Part shown: one piece after another, positions 8,362 to 16,917 of the stretch
How the letters are laid out: the number at the start of each line of letters is the position of its first letter
Position numbering within the stretch: the first letter of the stretch is position 1
Origin: Arthrobacter globiformis
GTDB lineage: Bacteria; Actinomycetota; Actinomycetes; Actinomycetales; Micrococcaceae
Assembly (NCBI RefSeq): GCF_030817195.1
Contig: NZ_JAUSYZ010000001.1
Span: 682,001-746,000, forward strand
Direction: 5' to 3'
DNA length: 64,000 nucleotides
Notes under the pieces: generated by a model
Told to the model about the DNA's origin: nothing
The model's input: only the letters and a program-made list of their open reading frames with translations
Databases searched by the model: none
Made by a program: the position numbers and the translations under genes

Positions 8362-9021
8362 TTAGGGACGACGACGGCGTGCCGGCGGTTCCGCTGGCCG
8401 TCCCGCCTGGCAAGGCCGCCGGCGAGCAAAAGCAGCACCGCAATGCACGCCCCGGTTCCGCCAGCCGTTGCGGGGTCGCCCGGCCAATTCCCGGTGATCC
8501 CGAGAAGGGCCGGGTACCGTCGCTGTCGCCTGGCTGGCCAGAACCAGGGACCAGCCGATCAGCGGCGACAGTCGGCTATGGTCCAGGGCCAGCGAGAAGA
8601 AGAACAGCATCCACAAATAGGACCAGCAGAGCCACAGCACTGCCAGCAGCGGGTCCTCAGGGAACCAGGCCGCGGCGAGCAGCAGGCCGCACCCGCCCAC
8701 CATGCCGCAGAACCAGCCGAGGCCCCTGGACCCGAGCCCCAGCAGGAAATCCAGGCCAACGTAGACGTAGGTGAGGCCGAACAGGAACATGCCGGACGCC
8801 GAAAGCAGCAGCTGCACGCCGCCGTCGGCGTCCGGAGCTGTGCTGTCCAAACGAACGTTGCCCAAATACGTGACGGCCAGATGGGTGCTGCCCAGGAGCA
8901 GCTGGAGGCTGCCGATGACCAGGCTCAGCACGGCCGCATCCCGGCGCGGGAGGGCTCCCAGAGTGGCGAGCCCGTTGATCAGCAGCGCGGCGCCCGAAAG
9001 GAGGAGGCAAACATACGCCAT
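8362..9021 (-). CDS. AmiS/UreI-family urea/amide channel, probable C-terminal frameshift
   Basis: The N-terminal about 170 residues (MAYVCLLLSGAALLINGL onward) are clearly AmiS/UreI, the six-helix channels for urea or short amides, including the LWMLFFFSLAL and GWSLVL segments. After ATATVP the frame turns into an Arg/Pro-rich tail to residue 219. Dropping one base from the GC run at about 8508-8514 instead continues ALLGITGNWPGD and then a hydrophobic IAVLLLLAGG helix. That restored frame stops at 8292, inside the 3' end of the convergent permease gene. The last transmembrane helix is therefore lost as written: a pseudogene or an assembly error. It is not linked to the urease operon 23 kb away; it diverges from glutamate dehydrogenase, which would assimilate released ammonium. 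Confidence 0.8.
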   Translation of the reverse strand: MAYVCLLLSGAALLINGLATLGALPRRDAAVLSLVIGSLQLLLGSTHLAVTYLGNVRLDSTAPDADGGVQLLLSASGMFLFGLTYVYVGLDFLLGLGSRGLGWFCGMVGGCGLLLAAAWFPEDPLLAVLWLCWSYLWMLFFFSLALDHSRLSPLIGWSLVLASQATATVPGPSRDHRELAGRPRNGWRNRGVHCGAAFARRRPCQAGRPAEPPARRRRP

Positions 9022-9198
9022 CAGTCGACCCCCCTACCTCTCATAATGCGGAATGTTAGTGTCACAATACGGAGATCAAGGGATAACACTCCAGCCGCCT
9101 ACCTGGGTGTGGTCTTAATCGGTTAGGTTGAAAGCTCAAGTATAAGACGGTGGGGAGTTATACCTCCCGATCGTCGGCAGCCGAAGTGAGGAAGATTC

Positions 9199-10536
9199 AT
9201 GGATGCACGGCTGGAGGCCGTCAGGGACACAGTACTGGCGCGGAACCCGGGCGAGGCTGAGTTCCATCAAGCGGTGGTCGAGGTGTTCGAAAGCCTTGGC
9301 CCGGTCCACGACCGGCACCCCGAATTCCTTGAAGCCGCCATCCTGGAACGGCTTTGCGAGCCCGAGCGGCAGATCATCTTCCGGGTGCCGTGGACCGACG
9401 ACTCCGGCCGGGTGCAGATCAACCGCGGCTTCCGCGTGGAGTTCAATTCGGCGCTCGGGCCCTATAAGGGCGGCCTCCGGTTCCACCCCTCCGTTTACCT
9501 CGGGATTGTGAAATTCCTCGGCTTCGAACAGATCTTCAAGAACGCGCTCACCGGCATGCCCATCGGCGGCGGCAAGGGCGGTTCCGATTTTGACCCCAGT
9601 GGCCGCAGCGACGCCGAAGTCATGCGGTTCTGCCAGTCGTTTATGACCGAGCTCTACCGCCACATCGGCGAGTACACCGACGTGCCGGCGGGTGACATCG
9701 GCGTGGGCGGCCGCGAAATCGGCTATCTGTTCGGCCAGTACAAGCGCATCACCAACCGCTACGAATCGGGAGTCCTGACCGGCAAGGGCATCTCCTGGGG
9801 CGGTTCGCTGGTGCGGCCGGAAGCCACCGGCTTCGGCACGGTGATTTTCACCGAAGAGATGCTCAAGACCCGGGGCTCCTCCTTCGACGGGCAGCGCGTG
9901 GTGGTGTCTGGCTCCGGCAACGTGGCCATCAATGCCATCGCCAAGGCCCAGGCGCTCGGAGCCGCCGTGGTGGCCTGTTCCGATTCATCCGGCTACGTGG
10001 TCGATGAGGCGGGGATCGACGTCGGGCTTCTTCGCCAGGTCAAGGAAGTGGAACGCGGACGTCTCAAGGACTACGTTCTGCGCCGTTCCGGCGTTTCCTA
10101 TGTGGAGGCTGGCTCCGTCTGGGACGTCGACGCCACTGTTGCGCTGCCGTGCGCAACGCAGAACGAGCTCGACGGCGGTGCTGCCGCGCGGCTGGTCCGC
10201 AACGGACTGCTCGCTGTCGGCGAAGGCGCCAACATGCCCTCCACCCGGGAGGCCGTGGCAGTGTTCCAGGAGGCGGGCGTGCTGTTTGGGCCCGGCAAGG
10301 CCGCCAACGCCGGCGGTGTGGCCACGTCGGCGCTTGAGATGCAGCAGAACGCGAGCCGCGACTCCTGGTCCTTCGAGCACACCGAACAGCGCCTCACGGA
10401 CATCATGGTGGGAATCCATGACCGCTGCGCGTCCACCGCGGATGAGTACGGCGAACCCGGCAACTACGTGCTGGGCGCGAACATCGGCGGCTTCGTCAAA
10501 GTGGCGGACGCGATGCTCGCGCAAGGGCTGATCTAG
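9199..10536 (+). CDS. gdhA: NADP-type glutamate dehydrogenase
   Basis: Converts 2-oxoglutarate and ammonium to glutamate. The 445-residue length suits hexameric bacterial GdhA. Key residues seen are Lys90 in GPYKGGLRFHP (substrate) and catalytic Lys126 in GMPIGGGKGGSDFDP, followed by a Rossmann segment SGSGNVAINAIAKA. NADP preference is inferred from the family. The ATG is preceded by a GAGGAAGA ribosome site. It diverges from the AmiS/UreI channel and converges with the AraC gene, with only about 30 nt between stop codons. That gap contains two imperfect copies of a TGTGCCGGTTTAGGTG-type direct repeat and no clear terminator. Confidence 0.95.
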   Translation: MDARLEAVRDTVLARNPGEAEFHQAVVEVFESLGPVHDRHPEFLEAAILERLCEPERQIIFRVPWTDDSGRVQINRGFRVEFNSALGPYKGGLRFHPSVYLGIVKFLGFEQIFKNALTGMPIGGGKGGSDFDPSGRSDAEVMRFCQSFMTELYRHIGEYTDVPAGDIGVGGREIGYLFGQYKRITNRYESGVLTGKGISWGGSLVRPEATGFGTVIFTEEMLKTRGSSFDGQRVVVSGSGNVAINAIAKAQALGAAVVACSDSSGYVVDEAGIDVGLLRQVKEVERGRLKDYVLRRSGVSYVEAGSVWDVDATVALPCATQNELDGGAAARLVRNGLLAVGEGANMPSTREAVAVFQEAGVLFGPGKAANAGGVATSALEMQQNASRDSWSFEHTEQRLTDIMVGIHDRCASTADEYGEPGNYVLGANIGGFVKVADAMLAQGLI

Positions 10537-10566
10537 GCGCTGTGCCGGTTTAGGTGTTGTGCTGGT

Positions 10567-11526
10567 TTAGGCGCCGCGCCGCCAGTCGCTGGGTGATTCG
10601 CCGAAGGCGTCCCGGAACGTCCGGCTGAAGTGCGCCGCGTCCAGGAAACCCCAACGTGCTGCTACGGCTCCCACGGAAGTGCCGGAGTGCAGCGGGTCCC
10701 TGAGGTCCCGGCGGACCCGCTCCAGCCGGCGGCTCCGGATCCAGCTGGCAACCGTGCTGCCGGACTCGTGGAAGACGTTGTGGAGATGGCGGGTCGAAAT
10801 AAAGTGTGCGGCGGCAATGCTGGCCGGCGACAGCTGAGGGTCAGCGAGGTTCGCCTCGATGTAGTCACGGACCGACGTCGCCAGCAGCGCCTGGGGCTTC
10901 ATGCTGTCCGCAGCCAGATCCAGTTCCGAATGGAGCATGGTGGAAACGAGGTCCAGGGTGTTGGCCGCAAGCCGCGAACCGCTCGGCCCGCTGAGTGCCT
11001 CCAGGTTGCCGGCGAGCTGCGTGATGAATGGTCCCACAATGCCCGCCAGTCCCGACTCGCCGGCCAGACGGACGGCCGACAGCTGTCCCACATAGTCGGG
11101 CGGCAGCGACAGGGAATCGTGCGGGAACATGACCACCATCATGCGGGCCTGCTCCTCGAATGCCAGCGTGTACGGCCGGTTGGTGTCATAGATGGCCAAA
11201 TCGCCGGGGCGGAGCACTGCCTCGCGGTTGTCCTGGATGAGGAGCCCGGTGCCCTCCAACTGGAGATTGAGCTTGAAATAGCGCTGGTCGGACTGCGCCA
11301 GAAGTGCCGGTGTGCGGTGGACGCTGTGGCCTGAAGCCGAGACTTCCACGATGCACGTGCGGTCCAGTACCCGGGAGCGCATGCGGCCGCGGAACTGCTC
11401 GGGCCGGTCCGTTTCGGCGGCCAGTGGCACAAAGGACTGCGCTACAAGGTGCCTCCAGTGGTCAAAGGAGGTGGCCACGCTGGAAGTGAGGGCCTGGTCC
11501 GCGGGGCGGATGGTGGTTGCTGGCAT
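10567..11526 (-). CDS. AraC-family regulator (AraC_binding_2 / FeaR-like)
   Basis: A 319-residue regulator. The N-terminal cupin-like sensor (about 30-200) is of the kind found in FeaR and similar activators of amine or aromatic catabolism. The C-terminal AraC double helix-turn-helix (about 215-315) includes SPASIAAAHFISTRHLHNVF and a WGFLDAAHFSRTFRDAFGESPSDWR ending. I start at ATG 11526 (MPATTIRP), preceded by AGGAAA; the frame is open to 11595 but the added N-terminus has no family support. In Escherichia coli FeaR activates the amine oxidase tynA. A copper amine oxidase of that class lies 2 kb away here, so a link is attractive but unproven. It follows the D-threonine aldolase-like gene on the same strand after 154 nt. 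Confidence 0.85.
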   Translation of the reverse strand: MPATTIRPADQALTSSVATSFDHWRHLVAQSFVPLAAETDRPEQFRGRMRSRVLDRTCIVEVSASGHSVHRTPALLAQSDQRYFKLNLQLEGTGLLIQDNREAVLRPGDLAIYDTNRPYTLAFEEQARMMVVMFPHDSLSLPPDYVGQLSAVRLAGESGLAGIVGPFITQLAGNLEALSGPSGSRLAANTLDLVSTMLHSELDLAADSMKPQALLATSVRDYIEANLADPQLSPASIAAAHFISTRHLHNVFHESGSTVASWIRSRRLERVRRDLRDPLHSGTSVGAVAARWGFLDAAHFSRTFRDAFGESPSDWRRGA

Positions 11527-11680
11527 GAACGTTTCCTGACGCCGGTTGGCTGTCTTTTGGCGGGTCCCCAACACTGTGTCTTGCGACACAGTCATTTCAG
11601 ATTAGCGGCGAAATTCTGCCCTGTCATCTTTTTTCAACATCTGGCGAAAAAAGATTCCGGGACCCAAAGCGGTCGGGCCC

Positions 11681-12778
11681 CTACTTGTTCTTGCCCCGCG
11701 CTGCCACCACCCAGCGGTCCACGAGCGCGCCGCCGCTGACCACTGCGACGTCATCCACCAGGTTTATGGCCAGGCACACGTGGTTGGGAATAACGCGGAG
11801 CCGATGCCCGATGGCGGGCACCGTCCTGGGATCGGGCCACTCGACAGTTGCGTGGTGCTCCGACAGTGCGGTGATCCGGGCGTCGGGGTGGGCCATCAGC
11901 CGTCCGAAGCCGCTTGCCCACGCGGGCCGGTCGCTGCCGAGAACCTTGCTGCCGGCGTCGATGATGAAACGTGTCGGTCCGTCCGCGGGGGTTGCATGTT
12001 GGCTGACCACGGTGGCTGCCACGGTCAGTGCGATGTCCTCGGCGGCGCACCGCCCCAGCTCCAGTTGCTGGGCGTCGCCGAAGACGTAGACGCCCGGGCG
12101 CACCTCGGTGGCAGCCGAATTCCCGGTCAGCATCGCGGTCGGGGTGGAGCCGCCGCTGCGGCAGGTGATGTCGAATCCGGCCGCGGTAAGAACCTCGGAC
12201 GCCCGGTTCAGGGCCTGCTGCTCCTGCTTGGCCGCTTCGACCGGCATGCCCGGTGCGTAGCTGTGTCCCGGGAAGGTGAAGACTCCCGCAACATTCAGTC
12301 CCGCGCGCGCTGCTGCTTCGGCAACCGGTGCGACGGCTTCCGGGTGGACGCCGCTGCGGTGGTGGCCGCTGTCGACTTCCACGAGGGCGCTAATGCTTCC
12401 CGCGGCATTTCCCATGCCGGATCCCAGTGCCGTTGCGCCCTCCACGGAGTCCACGCCGACGGCGATCTGCGCAGTCTGCGACAGGCGCCGCAGCCGCTCG
12501 GCCTTTTGCGGCGAAATCCAGAGGGGGTAGGCGATGAAGAGGTCGCCGACGCCGGCGGCGGCGAACACCTCGGCTTCGCCGATGGTTGCCACTGTCAGCC
12601 CGGAGGCTCCGGCTGCGATCTGGCGGGCGGCTATTTGGGGAATCTTGTGCGTTTTCGCATGCGGGCGCAGGTTCAGGCCACGTGCCCGGACGGCTGACGC
12701 CATCCGCTCGATGTTCCGGTCAAGAATGTCGACGTCAATCATGATGTCCGGCGTATCGATTTCCTGTGGGATGGTCAC
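11681..12778 (-). CDS. D-threonine aldolase-like PLP enzyme (fold type III)
   Basis: A 365-residue enzyme of the alanine racemase-like fold. The PLP-binding RPHAKTHK is at residues 38-45 (Schiff-base lysine about Lys42). A C-terminal metal site PNHVC (His333, Cys335) matches the D-threonine aldolase / D-serine dehydratase group. Such enzymes need PLP and a divalent metal and cleave D-3-hydroxyamino acids to glycine and an aldehyde, or deaminate D-serine. The His-x-Cys pair, rather than His-x-Asp, leans toward the D-serine dehydratase version, so the reaction is open. It is downstream of a TetR gene on the same strand after a 70-nt gap. Confidence 0.8.
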   Translation of the reverse strand: MTIPQEIDTPDIMIDVDILDRNIERMASAVRARGLNLRPHAKTHKIPQIAARQIAAGASGLTVATIGEAEVFAAAGVGDLFIAYPLWISPQKAERLRRLSQTAQIAVGVDSVEGATALGSGMGNAAGSISALVEVDSGHHRSGVHPEAVAPVAEAAARAGLNVAGVFTFPGHSYAPGMPVEAAKQEQQALNRASEVLTAAGFDITCRSGGSTPTAMLTGNSAATEVRPGVYVFGDAQQLELGRCAAEDIALTVAATVVSQHATPADGPTRFIIDAGSKVLGSDRPAWASGFGRLMAHPDARITALSEHHATVEWPDPRTVPAIGHRLRVIPNHVCLAINLVDDVAVVSGGALVDRWVVAARGKNK

Positions 12779-12848
12779 TGCCGGCGTCTCCTGGCTGTAG
12801 GTCGGTTCTCGCGGTCCGGGTCGGTCCGCGGTGCGTGGGGGCCTAAGG

Positions 12849-13439
12849 CTAACGTGTCAGCAGGGAAAGGAAGCCCTCGAGCTGCCCGTCCAGGCCGAGT
12901 TCCGTCTGGCCCTCCGGAAGCAGCGCGGCTGCGATCTGGGCGCCCAGCAGCATGTTGAGCAGCTGGCCGGCCAGGCTGTCGTCGTCGACGGCGGTTCGTA
13001 CGTCCCCGCTGTCCCTGGCCTCCGTCAGGTGGCGCCGGATCGTATCCAGCCACTGCCGCATCGATTCCCGGTGGATCTGCGCCTTGCCGGGATCGTTGAT
13101 GGCCTTCTGCCAGAAGGGGATGACGATCCGGGCTTCATTGATCCGTTCCTCATCCAGCGGGAGCACTTCGACGCAGAAGGCGCGCAGGGCCGCCAGCCCC
13201 GAAAGCCCCGAGGTGACTTCGGCGATGCGCTCGTTGGTCCGGTTGAAGACGTGGCTGAACGCGAAAGTCAGCAGCGTGTCCTTGCTGGGAAAGTACGGTT
13301 TGAGGGCGCCGTTTGCGAAGCCCGCCTCAGTCGCGATTTCCCGCATCGTGGCGCTTTCAATGCCCAGCCGGGCGATGATCCGCCAGGTCGCATCGACGAG
13401 TTCCAGGCGGCGCTCGTCGTGGTCAACAATCTTTGGCAC
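12849..13439 (-). CDS. TetR-family regulator
   Basis: A 196-residue repressor with an N-terminal TetR helix-turn-helix (about 10-58; ATMREIATEAGFANGALKPYFPSKDTLL) and a BetI-like helical ligand domain. It is divergent from the copper amine oxidase gene. A 22-bp imperfect palindrome lies in the 121 nt between the two starts, and the gene is followed by the D-threonine aldolase-like gene on the same strand. It probably controls the amine oxidase and its own operon; amine or aldehyde as ligand is inferred. Confidence 0.88.
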   Translation of the reverse strand: MPKIVDHDERRLELVDATWRIIARLGIESATMREIATEAGFANGALKPYFPSKDTLLTFAFSHVFNRTNERIAEVTSGLSGLAALRAFCVEVLPLDEERINEARIVIPFWQKAINDPGKAQIHRESMRQWLDTIRRHLTEARDSGDVRTAVDDDSLAGQLLNMLLGAQIAAALLPEGQTELGLDGQLEGFLSLLTR

Positions 13440-13499
13440 GCGGCCGCTCCCCAGTAAATATTTTCGCCCAGACTCTTGTGAGCCATCTTACGTTCGCTT

Positions 13500-13521
13500 A
13501 TTCTCTACAACTATAGAAAAT
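13500..13521. promoter_or_regulatory. Candidate TetR operator between tetR and the amine oxidase
   Basis: A 22-bp imperfect palindrome, ATTCTCTACA-AC-TATAGAAAAT, with 8 of 10 arm positions symmetric. It is unusually AT-rich for this genome. It lies 39 nt upstream of the amine oxidase ATG and 60 nt upstream of tetR, as expected for a shared operator. Confidence 0.55.
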
Positions 13522-13560
13522 AAAAATCCGACCCGCCAGGGTCCCGGACAGAAGGCTGCC

Positions 13561-15477
13561 ATGACGCCCTCCACCACCCAAACAGCCAGCCCGTTCCGCC
13601 TTGCCTCAGCTGGGGAAATCAGTGAGGTGCAGGGCATTCTTCGGACCGCGGGCCTCCTTGGCCCGGAGAAGCGCATTGCCTACCTGGGCGTCCTTGACCC
13701 GGTGCGCGGCGCCGGCAGCGAAGCGGAAGACCGGCGCTTCCGGGTCTTCATCCACGACGTCGCCGGGGCACGGCCCCAGGACGTCACTGTCTCGGTCAGC
13801 AGCGGCACGGTGATCTCCGCCGTCGAACTCGACACCGCGGCCACCGGCGAACTGCCGGTCCTGGAAGAGGAGTTCGAGGTTGTGGAGCAGCTGCTGGCCA
13901 CCGACGAACGGTGGCTGAAGGCCCTGGCCGCCCGGAACCTGGACGTCAGCACGGTGCGCGTTGCACCGCTGTCCGCCGGGGTCTTCGAGTACGCGGGGGA
14001 AAGGGGCCGCCGGATCCTCCGCGGGCTGGCCTTCGTACAGGACTTTCCGGAGGACAGCGCCTGGGCCCACCCGGTTGACGGGCTGGTGGCCTACGTGGAC
14101 GTGGTCAGCAAGGAAGTCACCCAGGTGATCGACACCGGCGTCTTCCCCGTCCCGGCAGAGCACGGCAATTACACCGATCCCGAGCTCACGGGCCCGCTCC
14201 GCACCACCCAGAAACCCATTAGCATCACCCAGCCCGAAGGCCCCAGCTTCACGGTGACCGGCGGCAACCACATCGAGTGGGAAAAGTGGAGCCTGGACGT
14301 CGGTTTCGACGTCCGCGAGGGCGTGGTGCTGCACAACATCGCCTTCCGGGACGGGGACCGGCTCCGGCCCATCATCAACCGCGCGTCGATCGCCGAGATG
14401 GTGGTGCCTTACGGCGATCCGTCCCCGATCAGGTCCTGGCAAAACTACTTCGACACGGGGGAGTACCTGGTGGGCCAGTACGCCAACTCCCTCGAACTGG
14501 GCTGCGACTGCCTCGGCGACATCACCTATCTCAGCCCGGTCATCAGCGACGCCTTCGGCAACCCCCGAGAGATCCGCAACGGCATCTGCATGCATGAGGA
14601 GGACTGGGGCATCCTGGCCAAGCACAGCGACCTCTGGTCCGGCATCAACTACACCCGCCGGAACCGCCGCATGGTGATCTCCTTCTTCACCACTATCGGC
14701 AACTACGACTACGGCTTCTACTGGTACCTCTACCTCGACGGCACCATCGAATTCGAAGCGAAAGCCACAGGCGTCGTCTTCACGTCCGCATTCCCGGAAG
14801 GCGGCTCGGACAACATCTCCCAGCTGGCACCGGGCCTGGGAGCGCCGTTCCACCAGCACATCTTCAGCGCCCGCCTGGACATGGCCATCGACGGCTTCAC
14901 CAACAGGGTGGAGGAAGAGGACGTGGTCCGGCAGGCCATGGGCCCGGGCAACGAGCGCGGCAACGCGTTCTCCCGGAAGCGCACCGTGCTCACCCGTGAG
15001 TCGGAGGCAGTCCGCGAGGCCGATGCCCGCACCGGCCGGACCTGGATCATCTCCAATCCCGGATCACGTAACCGCCTGGGCGAGCCGGTGGGCTACAAGC
15101 TGCACGCCCACAACCAGCCCACGCTCCTGGCAGATCCCGACTCCTCGATTGCGCGGCGGGCGGCGTTTGCCACCAAGGACCTGTGGGTGACCCGCTACGC
15201 CGACGACGAGCGCTACCCGACCGGCGACTTCGTCAACCAGCACTCCGGCGGCGCGGGCCTGCCCTCCTACGTCGCCCAGGACCGCGACATCGACGGCCAG
15301 GACATCGTCGTGTGGCACACCTTCGGCCTGACCCATTTCCCGCGTGTGGAGGACTGGCCCATCATGCCGGTGGACACCGTCGGCTTCAAGCTTCGTCCCG
15401 AAGGCTTCTTCGACCGCAGCCCCGTCCTCGACGTCCCTGCCAACCCCAGCCGGTCCGGCTCTCACTGCCACGGCTAG
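13561..15477 (+). CDS. tynA: Copper/TPQ primary amine oxidase (phenylethylamine oxidase type)
   Basis: Oxidises primary amines to aldehyde, ammonia and hydrogen peroxide. Every key residue falls at the numbering of the A. globiformis phenylethylamine oxidase: Asp298 general base (YFDTGEY), Tyr382 in NYDYG as the precursor of topaquinone, copper ligands His431 and His433 (FHQHIF), and His592 (LTHFPRVEDW). The length, 638 residues, is the same, so the two align essentially without gaps. The start is ATG 13561, preceded by AGAAGG; the longer open frame upstream overlaps tetR. Likely substrates are phenylethylamine and tyramine. With tyramine, 4-hydroxyphenylacetaldehyde would arise, one oxidation from the hpa pathway precursor encoded at the left of the window. 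Confidence 0.95.
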   Translation: MTPSTTQTASPFRLASAGEISEVQGILRTAGLLGPEKRIAYLGVLDPVRGAGSEAEDRRFRVFIHDVAGARPQDVTVSVSSGTVISAVELDTAATGELPVLEEEFEVVEQLLATDERWLKALAARNLDVSTVRVAPLSAGVFEYAGERGRRILRGLAFVQDFPEDSAWAHPVDGLVAYVDVVSKEVTQVIDTGVFPVPAEHGNYTDPELTGPLRTTQKPISITQPEGPSFTVTGGNHIEWEKWSLDVGFDVREGVVLHNIAFRDGDRLRPIINRASIAEMVVPYGDPSPIRSWQNYFDTGEYLVGQYANSLELGCDCLGDITYLSPVISDAFGNPREIRNGICMHEEDWGILAKHSDLWSGINYTRRNRRMVISFFTTIGNYDYGFYWYLYLDGTIEFEAKATGVVFTSAFPEGGSDNISQLAPGLGAPFHQHIFSARLDMAIDGFTNRVEEEDVVRQAMGPGNERGNAFSRKRTVLTRESEAVREADARTGRTWIISNPGSRNRLGEPVGYKLHAHNQPTLLADPDSSIARRAAFATKDLWVTRYADDERYPTGDFVNQHSGGAGLPSYVAQDRDIDGQDIVVWHTFGLTHFPRVEDWPIMPVDTVGFKLRPEGFFDRSPVLDVPANPSRSGSHCHG

Positions 15478-15486
15478 GCCCACCCG

Positions 15487-15945
15487 GTGACCGCACTGCA
15501 TTCCCGTGCCGTCTCTGTGGTGACCGCCGCGTCCTGCGTGGTGCATCTGTGGCTTGTGGCCGAGAACCAGCACGGACCGTGGCTGGGCGTGGTGATGCTC
15601 GCGATGGTCGGGGTTTGCCTGCCGTGCGCTGTGCACCTGTGGCGCGGTGGCCGGGAGAAGACCCTGCGCCAGGTGATGGGCTGTGCCCTGGCCATGGCTG
15701 CATTGCACGCCGTCCTGCTGCTGGGCGCCCCCGCCCTTTCCGGCAGCGGCGGGCTGGGCCACTCCCATGCCGGCGCGGCGGCGCCTGGTGCGGGTTTCTT
15801 TGGGACGGGCTCTTTGGGGTCGGGTTTCTTGGGGCCGGGCGCCGACGGCTTGCTGGCCGTCGTCGTCCTGGAAATTACGACGGCGTTCCTCGCCGCGACG
15901 CTGCTCGCCCGCCTTCGCTCCGTCCATGCTGAAATAAAGCACTAG
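15487..15945 (+). CDS. Small membrane protein of unknown function after the amine oxidase
   Basis: A 152-residue protein with a GTG start 9 nt after the amine oxidase stop, so probably co-transcribed. It has about four hydrophobic segments (near 5-25, 33-50, 62-80 and 118-140). A Gly-rich connector (about 85-117) carries HSHAG and an imperfect GFFGTGSLGSGFLGPG repeat. Several histidines lie at membrane edges. I recognise no family. Its position suggests a role beside the copper enzyme, such as metal or substrate handling, but nothing in the sequence proves this. Confidence 0.65.
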   Translation: MTALHSRAVSVVTAASCVVHLWLVAENQHGPWLGVVMLAMVGVCLPCAVHLWRGGREKTLRQVMGCALAMAALHAVLLLGAPALSGSGGLGHSHAGAAAPGAGFFGTGSLGSGFLGPGADGLLAVVVLEITTAFLAATLLARLRSVHAEIKH

Positions 15946-15963
15946 CGGAAGGCCCTTTTGAGG

Positions 15964-16917
15964 ATGATCCTGCTCGATTCACTGGAGCGCCAGATTGTGG
16001 CTGCCTTGCAGCTGGATCCCCGCTGCCCCTGGCGCAAGATGGCCGCCGTCCTGGGCGAACCGGAACGCACCGTGGCCCGCCGCGGGGCGCAGCTTTTGGA
16101 ATCCGGCGCCGTCTCCATCGCTGCCGTGCGGCCGCATCCGGCGTCGATGCTGGTGGAAATGCGCTGCACGCCGGGCACGGCCCGCGCGGCCGCACAGTCG
16201 CTCGCGCAGCGCCCCGACACCACGTTCGTTTACACCGTCACCGGCAATGGCGACTGCGTGGCCGAAATCCTCACGGACCCGGACAGGATGGGGGACATCC
16301 TCTCCGATGAACTGCCCTCCACGATCGGGCTGCGGCACTCCGTGAGCTATCCGGTGCTGCGGTATTTCCGGACCATCCAGGGCTGGAGGCCGGAGATGCT
16401 CACCCCGGAGCAGGCAGATGCCCTGCGCTCGCCGGTCGCTGCGGACACGGGCGTGTACGCAGTCCGGCAGGTCCTGAACCGCCAGGACACCGAGCTCGTG
16501 GAGGCCCTCTGCGCGGATGGGCGGATCAGCTTCGAGGCTCTGGCCAGGCGCGTCGGAGTTTCGGAGGCAACGGCCCGCCGGCGCTGCGAATGGCTGCTCG
16601 CCAACAACCAGGTCCAGCCCCGCGTGGTGGTGGAACCGGCCGCCCTCGGGCTCGCCGTCGAGGCGCTGCTGTGGATCAGGGCGGCGCCGCACCAGGTGGA
16701 GCAGCTCGGCAAGAACCTGGCCGGGCTGCCCACCGTGCGCTACGCGGCAGCGCTTGCCGGTGACTACCAGATCGTGGCCGACGTGACCGTGCCCGATCTG
16801 GCGTCCCTGTACCGCCTCATAACGGCGTCAGAATGGGCGGCGCAGGCCTCCGGCGTAGACGTGTCCGTGCTGCTGGATGCCCGCAAACGCGGCGGTCGGA
16901 TCATGCGGGCTGGCTGA
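15964..16917 (+). CDS. Double-length Lrp/AsnC-family regulator
   Basis: A 317-residue protein made of two Lrp/AsnC units in tandem, about twice the usual length of 150. Helix-turn-helix segments are near 3-50 (LDSLERQIVAALQLD) and 172-215 (VEALCADGRISFEALARRVGVSEATARR). Each is followed by an AsnC-like ligand/dimerisation half. A TTG at 15958 is also a possible start, closer to the GGAAGG site. Such fused regulators occur in actinobacteria, often beside amino acid or amine catabolic genes. It follows the small membrane protein closely and overlaps the convergent amidase gene by 17 nt, with no room for a terminator. Confidence 0.83.
   Translation: MILLDSLERQIVAALQLDPRCPWRKMAAVLGEPERTVARRGAQLLESGAVSIAAVRPHPASMLVEMRCTPGTARAAAQSLAQRPDTTFVYTVTGNGDCVAEILTDPDRMGDILSDELPSTIGLRHSVSYPVLRYFRTIQGWRPEMLTPEQADALRSPVAADTGVYAVRQVLNRQDTELVEALCADGRISFEALARRVGVSEATARRRCEWLLANNQVQPRVVVEPAALGLAVEALLWIRAAPHQVEQLGKNLAGLPTVRYAAALAGDYQIVADVTVPDLASLYRLITASEWAAQASGVDVSVLLDARKRGGRIMRAG

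Noticed and set aside
8362..9021. AmiS/UreI gene as the urea importer of the urease operon
   Set aside because: It lies 23 kb from ureABC beside glutamate dehydrogenase and appears frameshifted; a functional link is possible but not supported by position.
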